A DNA stretch of 64,000 nucleotides from JANRJY01 sp033763735 (GTDB taxonomy: Bacteria > Bacteroidota > Bacteroidia > Cytophagales > UBA9547). Positions 41,309 to 50,390 of the stretch are shown piece after piece. The stretch is taken from NCBI GenBank assembly GCA_033763735.1, contig JANRJY010000069.1, forward strand, positions 1 through 64,000, in the 5' to 3' direction. Position 1 is the stretch's first letter, and every line of letters starts with the position of its first letter. The notes under the pieces are model-generated. The model ran no database searches. It saw nothing but the letters and a program-made list of their open reading frames with translations, and was not told where the DNA came from. Position numbers and translations under genes: made by a program.

Positions 41309-42760
41309 ATGAAAATTAACGTTCTCGCATTTGTAGCAATTACTATCTTCATATTTGGATGTTCCAGAAAGCAAGAAACGAAAGTTGAAAGCACGAAAAC
41401 TTCCTCTATTATAGTAAGCGAAAATGGTCATTATCTCCAAACTTCTGATGGAAAACCGTTTTTCTACTTGGGAGACACAGGTTGGGAATTGTTTCATAAG
41501 CTCGATAGAAATGAAGCAGAATTATATCTTGAAAACAGAAAACAACTTGGCTTCAACGTCATACAATGTGTGCTTTTGCCCGAAAGAGGACCATTAAATT
41601 CTCCAAATATATATGGTGACCAACCTTTAAATTCATCAACAGGGGTATTTTTACCCAATACAACAGAGGGAAATGATTTTGCTGATTCAGTTGCCTATGA
41701 CTATTGGGATCACGTTGACTATATTATTAATTTAGCCGAAAAAAAGGGACTTTATGTTGGATTATTACCTTGTTGGGGCGATTACGTAACCCCTCGTTTT
41801 AGAGATTTAATCGTGTATGACGATACCCTCAAAGGGTATAATTACGGTCAATATTTAGGAAATAGATTCAAAGAAAACAAAAACATTATTTGGATACTTG
41901 GGGGCGATCGATTGCCAAATGAAAACTATTCCGGTTTATCAGTTTGGCGCAGTATGGCTGAAGGAATTACGGATGCTACTAATGGCGAAAATTCGCAGGA
42001 TGGAAAAGCAAATTATGAAGCTACTTGCATGACCTACCATTGTTTTTACCCAAGTTCCATTTGGTTTGAAAACGACCCTTGGATTGATTTTCATATGTGG
42101 GGATCGTACCACGAAAAACGAAACATGGATAGGTCGTTTGAAATTCCTTACTACCAATGGCAGCTTAAAACTATGAAGCCTACCATCAATGGCGAACCTG
42201 CTTACGAACTTAGCGGAATCAATTACGACCCCGATGGAAAACTAGGTTTTTTCGATGATTTTGATGTGCGTCAGCAAGCTTATTGGTCGGTGTTTGCAGG
42301 GGCAATGGGGCATACATATGGATGCAGCTTGATTTGGATGTTTTATAAAAATGGCATTGACACACCCCGTGAATCTTTGAAAGGTCAAAACTGGCAAACG
42401 CAACTCACTGCCACAGGTGCAGGTCAAATGAAATATTTGAAGCAATTGATCGAAAGCAAATCCTTTTTTGACAGAGTGCCCGCACAAGAAATATTAGCTC
42501 AAAACCGCCATGATGAAGTAGGCCATTTGCAAGCAACAAAAGGCGATAATTATGCAATGGTATATATCCCCACAGGTAAAAAAGTCGGTATTGTGATGGG
42601 TAAAATCAAAGGTGAAAAAGTAAATGCCAAATGGTTTAATCCCAAAAATGGTTCTTACACAAATATTGGTACGTTCGACAACAAAGGTATTACAACTTTC
42701 GACCCACCCGGTGAGGAAATGAGAGGAAATGATTGGGTGTTGGAGTTAGTGGGTAATTGA
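41309..42760 (+). CDS. GH140-like apiosidase (DUF4038) lipoprotein
   Basis: A 483-residue lipoprotein, lipobox Cys18 (FIFGCSRKQ). The DUF4038 TIM-barrel start is clear: HYLQTSDGKPFFYLGDTGWE, then YLENRKQLGFNVIQCVLLPE, HVDYIINLAEKKGLYVGLLP, GGDRLPNEN and KPTINGEPAYEL (Glu, likely catalytic). The C-terminal beta-sandwich putative collagen-binding domain (about 395-483) ends WVLELVGN. Characterised relatives (GH140) remove apiose-linked side chains from rhamnogalacturonan II. This fits the adjacent GH28 and GH78-like enzymes. Exact linkage specificity is inferred. Confidence 0.83.
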   Translation: MKINVLAFVAITIFIFGCSRKQETKVESTKTSSIIVSENGHYLQTSDGKPFFYLGDTGWELFHKLDRNEAELYLENRKQLGFNVIQCVLLPERGPLNSPNIYGDQPLNSSTGVFLPNTTEGNDFADSVAYDYWDHVDYIINLAEKKGLYVGLLPCWGDYVTPRFRDLIVYDDTLKGYNYGQYLGNRFKENKNIIWILGGDRLPNENYSGLSVWRSMAEGITDATNGENSQDGKANYEATCMTYHCFYPSSIWFENDPWIDFHMWGSYHEKRNMDRSFEIPYYQWQLKTMKPTINGEPAYELSGINYDPDGKLGFFDDFDVRQQAYWSVFAGAMGHTYGCSLIWMFYKNGIDTPRESLKGQNWQTQLTATGAGQMKYLKQLIESKSFFDRVPAQEILAQNRHDEVGHLQATKGDNYAMVYIPTGKKVGIVMGKIKGEKVNAKWFNPKNGSYTNIGTFDNKGITTFDPPGEEMRGNDWVLELVGN

Positions 42761-42879
42761 ATTAGAGGGTTAGAGAGTTAATGATTAAAAATAATTTCAA
42801 TTTTATAAATAAAGGGTATACAAAATATATAATTCAATAACTCAGTCCATCACTAATTCACTCACATTATCTTTCTCAC

Positions 42880-44370
42880 ATGTCTCACATCTCACCTCTC
42901 AAATATTTCATTTTTCTTGTACTTTTTACTACGTCAACTTTTGCTGCAAATAATATCAATGCCCCTTTGGTTACTGCGCAGCCTGTTTTTGATGGCGATA
43001 CTTCTGACAATGTTTGGAGTAATACCGATTGGAATAACATAGGAAATGTATGGATTCCATATAACAACATTATGCCTAGCAGTTTCACAACGGAAGCTGG
43101 GACGCAGGTAATTAGTGGAAGCAGTGATTTTTCAGGTCGATTCAAAGTATTATGGAATCAATCGCTTAATCGTTTGTTTTTTTTGGTCGAAATCACTGAT
43201 GATGTGTTTGTTGATGGATATGTTTTCCCAAACACAGGTTATTCTAATTTTGATGTGCTTGAAGTTTTTATTGACGAAAACAAATCCGGTGGCAACCATT
43301 TGTTTGATGTGTCAGGTAATAATGCCGAAAATGCATTTGCATATCATATGATGGTAAACAAACCATCAGTTGGAGGCATGAATGCAAATATGACAGAAGC
43401 ATGCGATTTGGCCGGTGTTTCATGGGGAAACTATACCGTTGTTGGCTACAAAAATCACTTTCCAGATTTTTCTTTCAGGAATAAAGGAAACAACAAATAC
43501 ATCTACGAATTTTCATTAAAGCTATATAACGACTCATTTTCAGGCAATAATCTGAATGCTTCAGAAGTGAGTCTGTCTCAAGGCAAAAACATTGGTTTGT
43601 CAATCGCCTATTGCGACAATGATGCCAATGATAATCAACGCGATAGTTTCATTGGATCCGTTACGGTAACCGGATCACAAAATAATGATTCATATCTGGA
43701 CGCAAGTGTATTTGGAAGCCTGTCATTAACGGGTCCTGCGATGTTTTATCTGAGTGCCAATAACGCAACATATTCAATTAGTGAAGCAAGCTCAACTTGG
43801 CTCACAACTATTACTTCTAATCTCAATTGGTCAATCAATTCACCCAACTGGATATCTGCAAGTCCAAATTCAGGTATGTCAAATGGTGTTGTTACCATCA
43901 CTGCCACTGCCAACATCGATACAACCAACAGGACAGGTGTTATTACCATTACTTCATCAAAAATGAATTATTTTATCACGGTCAATCAGAACAAAACGAT
44001 AGTTGGCGTAACACCAACAAACACAACACCGGGAATTAATACATCGCCAGGTATCAATACAACGCCTGGAACTAATACATCACCGGGTATCAATACATCG
44101 GCAGGAACTAATACTGTATTGGGCATTACAGATAGCACCATCGAGCAATGGGACATTATGCCCAATCCCGCAAAAAATTATATCAAAATTAAATCCTCTT
44201 CTCAAACCGGATCATTTACAATTATAAATATTTATGGGGAAATAATGGACATTATATCTTTAACTGATTACACCATTATTCATGCCGTTGACCATTTGCC
44301 GAACGGACTATATTTTCTTTATAATCAGAAAAATAGAACTCCGAAAAGATTAATTGTTGACAAGAACTAA
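42880..44370 (+). CDS. T9SS-secreted protein with CBM9-like and BACON-like domains
   Basis: A 496-residue secreted protein. After the signal peptide (about 1-23), residues about 28-275 resemble a CBM9-like glycan-binding domain: APLVTAQPVFDGDTSDNVWS, RLFFLVEITDDVFVDG and FDVLEVFIDENKSGG. Residues about 285-370 look like a BACON/Ig-like domain (WSINSPNWISASPNSG, VVTITATANIDTTNRTG). A Thr/Asn/Pro/Gly tandem-repeat linker follows (about 377-415). The C-terminal 75 residues, starting at WDIMPNPAKNYIKI, form a T9SS type A sorting domain. It probably displays glycan binding on the cell surface. The N-terminal MSHIS is encoded by a TCACATGTCTCACATCTCAC repeat. Confidence 0.82.
   Translation: MSHISPLKYFIFLVLFTTSTFAANNINAPLVTAQPVFDGDTSDNVWSNTDWNNIGNVWIPYNNIMPSSFTTEAGTQVISGSSDFSGRFKVLWNQSLNRLFFLVEITDDVFVDGYVFPNTGYSNFDVLEVFIDENKSGGNHLFDVSGNNAENAFAYHMMVNKPSVGGMNANMTEACDLAGVSWGNYTVVGYKNHFPDFSFRNKGNNKYIYEFSLKLYNDSFSGNNLNASEVSLSQGKNIGLSIAYCDNDANDNQRDSFIGSVTVTGSQNNDSYLDASVFGSLSLTGPAMFYLSANNATYSISEASSTWLTTITSNLNWSINSPNWISASPNSGMSNGVVTITATANIDTTNRTGVITITSSKMNYFITVNQNKTIVGVTPTNTTPGINTSPGINTTPGTNTSPGINTSAGTNTVLGITDSTIEQWDIMPNPAKNYIKIKSSSQTGSFTIINIYGEIMDIISLTDYTIIHAVDHLPNGLYFLYNQKNRTPKRLIVDKN
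44030..44125 (+). repeat. 18-bp coding tandem repeat (GINTSP-type linker)
   Basis: About five imperfect 18-bp units such as GGAATTAATACATCGCCA encode G(I/T)NT(S/T)(P/A) hexapeptides between the BACON-like domain and the T9SS sorting domain. The units alternate Ile and Thr at position two. Such linkers are glycosylation-prone and change length by slippage. Confidence 0.8.
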
Positions 44371-44423
44371 TTTTAATAATTCAGTCACCTACCAACTCAC
44401 TAATTCAGTAAATTGAACTAATC

Positions 44424-46112
44424 ATGAACACATTTAATATTCAAAATTCAATCATTCAATTATTTATTCATTTACTCATTTTCACATTTACACATTCCCT
44501 TTCTTCTCAACCCACCTATGAACAATACGACCAAACAAAAGAAGGCATCCTAGTATTTCATCCCATTAAAACTGATTCTAAAGGGTATATAATTCCATGG
44601 TTTAGTTCAAGTACAGGAGTAGCATTGGAGCAGGCCATCATGTCCACTTGGAATTTCTGGTATACAATGCGCAGTGATCAAATAGGGCTGCCTTATTACA
44701 TGTTACATCAAGTCTGGCGGAACAAATCCAACGACCCACGAGGGATTGGTGGTGATCAAATACAAATGATGCTTTCTTCGTTGATTCTACTTTATCAGTA
44801 TACCGGCGATGAAAAAGTAAAAGATAATGCCCGCTTCTTAGCAGATTATTATCTCACACATAGCCTTTCGCCAGCTAATGCAGTATATCCTAATATACCA
44901 TACCCTTACAACACATTGATGCATTCAGGTATATATGACGGTGATATGGTAATTGGTCCAGGGTATACGCAGCCCGATAAAGCAGGCTCACTAGGATGGG
45001 AAATTTGCAAAATGGCATTGTTATTTAATAATTATTTTGGTCCACATGCAACTTCTGAAGCATATTGGAAATATGCAATCGGTATTGCAGATTGTATGGC
45101 AAAAAATATTAAATCTGGTGATGCCAACAATAGTCCTTGGCCATTTAAAGTTCAGGCTGTAACCGGGGAAATTGGTATTTTAAAAGAAGAGAAAAAAAAC
45201 ATTTCAGCCTCTTATACCTCCAATTATTCAGGTACACTCTACATGTTTGAAATACTAATTGCTAATAAAAGGGGTAATATAGAATCTTATGAAAAAGCTC
45301 GTGAAACGTTACTCAATTGGATGAAAAATTACCCATTAAAAACTAATAAATGGGGCCCTTTTTTTGAAGACGTTCCAGGATGGTCCGATACCCAAATCAA
45401 TGCAGTTACTTTTGCCGAATATATCATGAATCATCCCCAAGATTTTCCGAATTGGAAAAAGGATGTTAAAATCATATTTGATTGGTGTTATAAAAATCTT
45501 GGAAACAAGGAATGGGAAAAGTATGGGGTAATTGCCATCAACGAGCAAACAGCATATCAGGTACCTGGCAATAGCCATTCGGCGAGGCAAGCAGCAACTG
45601 AATTATTATATACAAAATTAAGTGGAGACACCACTTTTTTACGCAATGCGGTTAGAGTACTTAATTGGGTAACTTACATGGTTGACAACGATGGCAAAAA
45701 CTGTTACCCGCGTGATGAAATCTGGCTAACTGACGGATATGGCGATTATATAAGACACCTTTTGAAAGCTTTGGCATGGTATCCGGAATTGGTGCCAATG
45801 GGTCAAAATCGAATATTACATAGTACAACCACACTTAATCACATTGAATATGCACCCGATTTCAATAAAGTACAAGGAGGGGGTAGGTTAAGTAATGAAT
45901 ATTTACCTTTTGTAAAAATATATTACAGAACAGGTACCGAAAACTCAATAGAAACAATTCGAATGGAGACTAAACCTGCTAAAGTACTCACATGGAACGA
46001 TCTATTACTTGAAACCAATAATCCAAATGAAGATGGTTGGATGTGGACACCGTTAAAACAAGGTGGTTTGCTTCGTATTAAGCATAAGGCTATTGATGTA
46101 AAAGTATTTTAA
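44424..46112 (+). CDS. Secreted putative carbohydrate-active enzyme of unrecognised family, copy A
   Basis: A 562-residue protein with a signal peptide of about 32 residues (NIQNSIIQLFIHLLIFTFTH within it, encoded by a dispersed repeat). The middle (about 60-480) has the alternating aromatic-rich helices of an (alpha/alpha) toroid: GVALEQAIMSTWNFWYTMRS, GGDQIQMMLSSLILLYQYTG, FFEDVPGWSDTQINAVTFAE and DGYGDYIRHLLKALAWYPEL. A short C-terminal beta part follows. It is homologous along its length to the protein at 50391. I cannot place it in a known GH or PL family. Its position after a CBM9-like protein suggests an exo-acting hydrolase or lyase on pectic oligosaccharides, by context only. Confidence 0.72.
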   Translation: MNTFNIQNSIIQLFIHLLIFTFTHSLSSQPTYEQYDQTKEGILVFHPIKTDSKGYIIPWFSSSTGVALEQAIMSTWNFWYTMRSDQIGLPYYMLHQVWRNKSNDPRGIGGDQIQMMLSSLILLYQYTGDEKVKDNARFLADYYLTHSLSPANAVYPNIPYPYNTLMHSGIYDGDMVIGPGYTQPDKAGSLGWEICKMALLFNNYFGPHATSEAYWKYAIGIADCMAKNIKSGDANNSPWPFKVQAVTGEIGILKEEKKNISASYTSNYSGTLYMFEILIANKRGNIESYEKARETLLNWMKNYPLKTNKWGPFFEDVPGWSDTQINAVTFAEYIMNHPQDFPNWKKDVKIIFDWCYKNLGNKEWEKYGVIAINEQTAYQVPGNSHSARQAATELLYTKLSGDTTFLRNAVRVLNWVTYMVDNDGKNCYPRDEIWLTDGYGDYIRHLLKALAWYPELVPMGQNRILHSTTTLNHIEYAPDFNKVQGGGRLSNEYLPFVKIYYRTGTENSIETIRMETKPAKVLTWNDLLLETNNPNEDGWMWTPLKQGGLLRIKHKAIDVKVF

Positions 46113-46182
46113 TTTTCCAAAATCAGGAGTTAGCGCTCAAAAAAATCATTTTTTTTATTTTTCGATAAATTATGTTAAAAAA

Positions 46183-46196
46183 TGTTTGAATAAACA
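46183..46196. promoter_or_regulatory. Candidate DeoR operator upstream of the second regulator
   Basis: TGTTTGAATAAACA is an inverted repeat (TGTTT and AAACA arms, 4-nt centre) 23 bp before the ATG at 46220. The TGTTTG half-site matches the repeats upstream of the first DeoR gene (25108-25222), so both regulators may recognise related sites. Confidence 0.45.
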
Positions 46197-46219
46197 ATTA
46201 TTATCATTATTTTTGATGA

Positions 46220-46984
46220 ATGAATTTAAATATCCGCCAAGATTATATTCTTGAGAAGTTAAAGGATTCTAAGTCGATACAAGTTACAGAAGTGATGAAA
46301 CATTTTAATGTTTCAGACATGACGGTACGTCGGGATTTGGATTCGCTCGAAAAAGCAGGCTTGTTAGTCCGTAAATTTGGTCAGGCTCTATTGCCGGAGC
46401 AAAAAAATCAACTTTTTACTTTCGATGAAAAACTTTACCTCAACAAACCCAGCAAAGTAAGTATATGCAAAACTGCTGCGAAAGAAATACAAGAAAACGA
46501 TGTCATCTTTATTGATAGTGGTACTACTTTGTTCTATTTAGTACATGAAATCAGTCGATTCAATCATATTCGTGTGGTCACCAATTCCTTACCGGTTGCA
46601 TCTTTTCTTAGTCCTTTTAAAAAAATAAACCTCACCATTATTGGAGGAGAATATGACAGTGAACGTAAAGCACTCTTTGGTTCACTTTCAATACACATGA
46701 TACGCAAGTTTCATTGTCAGAAAGCATTTATCGGTTCAGACGGAATTTCAATTGCTCATGGTTTAAGTTCATTTCATGAGAAGGAGGCTGAAGTATCCCG
46801 CCATATGATGGATGCTACAGAAAATGTTTTTGTACTTGCAGATTCCACTAAAATTGAAAAGGACGCTTTCATAAAATTTGCCCCACTTCATAAGATATCA
46901 GCCATTATTACCGATAAAGGAATACCAAATGAAATAAGTGAAAAATATACTCAGAACGGAATAAATATTAAATACGGTGAATAG
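46220..46984 (+). CDS. DeoR-family transcriptional regulator 2
   Basis: A 254-residue paralogue of the regulator at 25252, same length. The HTH is IQVTEVMKHFNVSDMTVRRD, then LDSLEKAGLLVRKFGQAL. The sensor domain has FIDSGTTLFYLVHE, VVTNSLPVASFL, LTIIGGEYDSERKALFG, FIGSDGIS and VFVLADSTKIEKDAFIKFA. The conserved effector-site DSGTT and DSTK motifs are intact. The overlap with the next gene (8 bp) places it at the head of an operon with SDR, DegT, GalK and a secreted enzyme, which it likely controls in response to a sugar phosphate. Confidence 0.92.
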   Translation: MNLNIRQDYILEKLKDSKSIQVTEVMKHFNVSDMTVRRDLDSLEKAGLLVRKFGQALLPEQKNQLFTFDEKLYLNKPSKVSICKTAAKEIQENDVIFIDSGTTLFYLVHEISRFNHIRVVTNSLPVASFLSPFKKINLTIIGGEYDSERKALFGSLSIHMIRKFHCQKAFIGSDGISIAHGLSSFHEKEAEVSRHMMDATENVFVLADSTKIEKDAFIKFAPLHKISAIITDKGIPNEISEKYTQNGINIKYGE

Positions 46985-47858
46985 TCGGTTCGTCATTTTT
47001 GGAGCAAGTGGGTTGGTAGGGGCCACTTTATTTGCACTTTTAAAAAAGAGAGGGCATACTGTAACAGGTTTTGCCAATTCTAATCCAACTGTAAGTTATC
47101 AAGCCATAGATATTACCGATTTTGAAGCTGTAAAGGAAGTTATTTTAAATTTCAAACCCCATTGGGTTATCAATACTGCTGCTATTTCCAATATAGATTT
47201 TGCAGAGAAAAATAAAGAAACCACATGGAAAATAAATGTTCAGGCGAATCGAAATTTGGCCCATCTATGTAACCAAATTTCATCTCGTTTTCTTTATTTT
47301 TCATCCGATGCAGTGTTCAGCGGAAAGGGTGGACCATATATGGAAACTGATCCTGTGGAGCCAGTCAATTATTATGGATTTACTAAAAAAGAATCAGAAA
47401 TAGCCATTATGGATGAAATGCCTAATGCAACAATTGTGCGAATTTCAGTTGTTTTGGGACCTCTTACTTCCAAGGGAAATACGTTTTCAGATAATGTTTA
47501 CAAAAAATTATCCAATGGAGAAGCTACCCCTTTTGTAACTAATGAAGTTCGTACAGCAATTGGTGTATCAGGTTTAGCACATTTATGTGAAGAGATTATG
47601 CAAAAAAAAATGGAGGGCATTATTCATTTGGGTGCCACTAATTACTTGAGCCGGTACCAAATTGCAATTTTACTTGCTAGGCATTTTGGATTTGACTCTT
47701 CACTTGTAATTCCAATTGACAATACTTTAGCGGACAAAGCCCCAAGACATAAGAATGGAATTTTAGATGTAAGCTTAGCATCCAAAAAACTTGAAACCCC
47801 TTTACTTACCATAGAAGAATATGTCAATGAAATTCCAATTTCTCATCCAATAAAATAA
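46977..47858 (+). CDS. RmlD-like NAD(P)-dependent sugar-nucleotide reductase/SDR
   Basis: A 293-residue extended SDR starting with GTG at 46977, inside the end of the DeoR gene. The nucleotide-binding motif is VIFGASGLVGATLF (6-19). The active site is YYGFTKKESE (YxxxK, about 131), with SSDAVFSGKGGPY before it. The N-terminal order INTAAISNIDFAEKNKETTW is typical of dTDP-4-dehydrorhamnose reductase (RmlD). No other rml genes are here, so it may instead reduce or epimerise a free or activated sugar of the pathway. Operon with DegT aminotransferase (8 bp gap). Confidence 0.83.
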   Translation: MNSRFVIFGASGLVGATLFALLKKRGHTVTGFANSNPTVSYQAIDITDFEAVKEVILNFKPHWVINTAAISNIDFAEKNKETTWKINVQANRNLAHLCNQISSRFLYFSSDAVFSGKGGPYMETDPVEPVNYYGFTKKESEIAIMDEMPNATIVRISVVLGPLTSKGNTFSDNVYKKLSNGEATPFVTNEVRTAIGVSGLAHLCEEIMQKKMEGIIHLGATNYLSRYQIAILLARHFGFDSSLVIPIDNTLADKAPRHKNGILDVSLASKKLETPLLTIEEYVNEIPISHPIK

Positions 47859-47866
47859 AGATCAAA

Positions 47867-49072
47867 ATGGAAAAAACAATTGTAAAACCCAAAGTACAAC
47901 ACGAACTTGAATTTGCATTCGGCCAAGAATATGGTCTCGAAGAAGCAGAAGCACTCATGCAATGCCTTAAAGAAAGAGCACCATCATGTGGCAAGAAAGT
48001 GAAAGAATTTGAAGATGCATTTGCTACTTACACAGGCTCTAATTTTGCACTTTCGTTGACTTCAGCTACCACAGGTTTAAAATTAGCCGGAATTGCTGTA
48101 GGTGTGCAAGCTGGTGATGAAGTAATTACAACGCCTATTAGTTGGATATCTACTGCCACTGCGTTTTCAGAATTGGGTGCCAAAATAGTTTTTTGTGATG
48201 TAGATCCATTTACTTTAAATCTTGACCCAATTCATTTGGAACATTTGATTACCTCCAAAACCAAGGCTATTGTCCCGGTTCATTTGTATGGGCAATGTTG
48301 CAAAATGGATGAAATCATGAAAATAGCGCAAAAACACAAAATCGCGGTCATTGAAGATTGCTCTCACAATCCGGGTGGCACTTATTTGGGCAAACCTGCA
48401 GGAACATGGGGCGATATTGGAATTTTTAGTTTTCAACAGCAAAAAAATATATCCACATTAGGTGAAGGAGGCATGGCAATTACCAACAATAAGTCCTTGT
48501 TCGATAGCATATTATCTTATCGGTCCTTATGCTGTCGTATATATGGCGGAAGTGAAAAATACCTGGCAATTGATGAAGAAAAATATCCTATGGATAATGA
48601 ATATTGGAAATTATATTTCGATGACATTGGATTTAATTATCGAATGACCGATGCACAAGCCACTGTAGGAATTCAGCAACTTAAAAAATTAGATAATTTT
48701 AATAATAAACGTAAAGAAATTGCTGATTATATACGAACAGGTCTGAAAGGAATAAAAGGACTTACACTACCATATGAAGATCCAAACGGAACCCATGTGT
48801 ATCACATTTTTATGATTCAAATTGAAAAGGAATTCCCTATGTCGAAGCGGGACTTTATGTACGAATTGTACTTTAATAAAGGAATAAAAGTTTGGTCTCA
48901 TTACATGCCTATTCACCTTACACATCCATATTTGAATCAAGGACATTTTGTTGGAGAATGTGCAATAGCGGAAGCAGCTTACCAAAAATATGTGAGTTTG
49001 CCTATTCATCCTCGCTTAGCAAAAGCAGGTTTGGATTACTTAATTCAATCCATAAAGGAATTAGCAGCCTGA
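47867..49072 (+). CDS. DegT/DnrJ/EryC1/StrS family PLP aminotransferase
   Basis: A 401-residue fold-type I aminotransferase of the sugar/cyclitol type. The PLP-binding Asp is Asp164 in AVIEDCSHNPGGTYLGKPAG, and the Schiff-base lysine is Lys193 in FSFQQQKNISTLGEGGM. DVDPFTLNLDPIHLEHLI and FNYRMTDAQATVGIQQLKKL are also typical. This subgroup includes scyllo-inosose and keto-sugar aminotransferases. Between an RmlD-like SDR and a galactokinase it probably makes or, run in reverse, breaks down an amino sugar. Catabolic use would be unusual. Galactokinase starts 2 bp after its stop. Confidence 0.88.
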   Translation: MEKTIVKPKVQHELEFAFGQEYGLEEAEALMQCLKERAPSCGKKVKEFEDAFATYTGSNFALSLTSATTGLKLAGIAVGVQAGDEVITTPISWISTATAFSELGAKIVFCDVDPFTLNLDPIHLEHLITSKTKAIVPVHLYGQCCKMDEIMKIAQKHKIAVIEDCSHNPGGTYLGKPAGTWGDIGIFSFQQQKNISTLGEGGMAITNNKSLFDSILSYRSLCCRIYGGSEKYLAIDEEKYPMDNEYWKLYFDDIGFNYRMTDAQATVGIQQLKKLDNFNNKRKEIADYIRTGLKGIKGLTLPYEDPNGTHVYHIFMIQIEKEFPMSKRDFMYELYFNKGIKVWSHYMPIHLTHPYLNQGHFVGECAIAEAAYQKYVSLPIHPRLAKAGLDYLIQSIKELAA

Positions 49073-49074
49073 TA

Positions 49075-50358
49075 ATGAGAAGTTTGAATCAAATTTATAA
49101 GCGCCTTAATGATGCAAATACAGATAAAGTATTTGAACGACTCTACGGAAAGGATACCATCCAATACCAAAAGCAAAGGTATTTGCAACTGATTCAAATA
49201 TTTAAAACGAAATTTCCCAATCAATCAAACGCTTCATTTTTCTCAACCCCTGGCAGAACAGAAATTGGCGGGAATCATACCGATCACAATGGCGGAAGGG
49301 TACTTGCTGCTGCTGTAAGTTTGGATATTGTTGCATTAGTTGCTCCAAATACAGATAATAACATTCGGATATATTCTGAAGGATATGAAGTTATAGAAAT
49401 AAAATTATCTGAACTAAATCCAATCGAAAGTGAAAAATTCACATCTACCGCCTTAGTTAGGGGCGTTTGTGCCTGCCTTCAACAATTGGGATATATAATT
49501 GGTGGATTTGATGCCGTAATTTCGGGCGAAGTACCAAAAGGTGCCGGCTTAAGTTCTTCTGCGGCTTTCGAAGTGTTGATAGTATACATTTTGAACCAAA
49601 TATATAACTACAATACGATTGATGCCATTGAAATTGCACAAATTGCACAATTTGCCGAAAATCATTATTTCGGAAAGCCATGTGGCCTGATGGACCAAAC
49701 TACATGCGCAGTAGGTGGTATTATTACCATCGATTTTGAAAATTTTAATGCACCAAAGGTAAATAAAGTGGCAGTCGATTTTTCTAAATCAGGATATCTT
49801 TTGGTAATTGTGGATACTGGAGGCAATCATGCTGATTTGAATGAAGATTATATTGCCCTTGAACATGAAATGAAATCTGTGGCCAAAGCATTTAATAAAG
49901 ACGTATTAAGGCAAATTAACGCAGAAATGGTGTATAGTAAACTTAAAAATCTTCGCATCAAATGTGGGGACAGAGCCATATTAAGAGCACTGCATTTTTT
50001 TGGAGACGACCAACGTGTAGTAGACCAGGTGACAGCACTCGAAAAATCAGATTTTAAAGAATTCTTTGAACTTATAATTGACTCAGGTGAAAGCTCCTGG
50101 ATGTTATGCCAAAACTGTTATTCAAGCAAATACCCACATGAACAAGGTATTTCTATGGCTCTTGAATTAGTCAAATTCATTCTTAAAGACAAAGGTGCTT
50201 ACAGGGTCCATGGAGGAGGTTTTGCCGGTACCATTCAAGCATTTATCCCAAATGATTTTGTAAAAGAATTTGATGAAAATGTTTCTAAAGTTTTTGGTAA
50301 AGGCAGTTGCCATGTAATCCAAATCCGTAATGAAGGATGTATCGAAGTAATAATTTAA
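49075..50358 (+). CDS. Galactokinase-like GHMP kinase
   Basis: A 427-residue GHMP kinase starting at ATG 49075 (MRSLNQIYKRL); frames starting further upstream run inside the DegT gene. Galactokinase signature: GRTEIGGNHTDHNGG (60-74). The ATP loop is PKGAGLSSSAAFEV (about 155), then GKPCGLMDQTTCAVGG (catalytic Asp) and VHGGGFAGTIQAFI near the C-terminus. It should phosphorylate galactose or a close relative such as galacturonate or arabinose at C1. No galT or galE lies nearby, so the Leloir route is incomplete in the window. Confidence 0.85.
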   Translation: MRSLNQIYKRLNDANTDKVFERLYGKDTIQYQKQRYLQLIQIFKTKFPNQSNASFFSTPGRTEIGGNHTDHNGGRVLAAAVSLDIVALVAPNTDNNIRIYSEGYEVIEIKLSELNPIESEKFTSTALVRGVCACLQQLGYIIGGFDAVISGEVPKGAGLSSSAAFEVLIVYILNQIYNYNTIDAIEIAQIAQFAENHYFGKPCGLMDQTTCAVGGIITIDFENFNAPKVNKVAVDFSKSGYLLVIVDTGGNHADLNEDYIALEHEMKSVAKAFNKDVLRQINAEMVYSKLKNLRIKCGDRAILRALHFFGDDQRVVDQVTALEKSDFKEFFELIIDSGESSWMLCQNCYSSKYPHEQGISMALELVKFILKDKGAYRVHGGGFAGTIQAFIPNDFVKEFDENVSKVFGKGSCHVIQIRNEGCIEVII

Positions 50359-50390
50359 ATATTTTAAAATTAATCTAAATTCTATCTATA

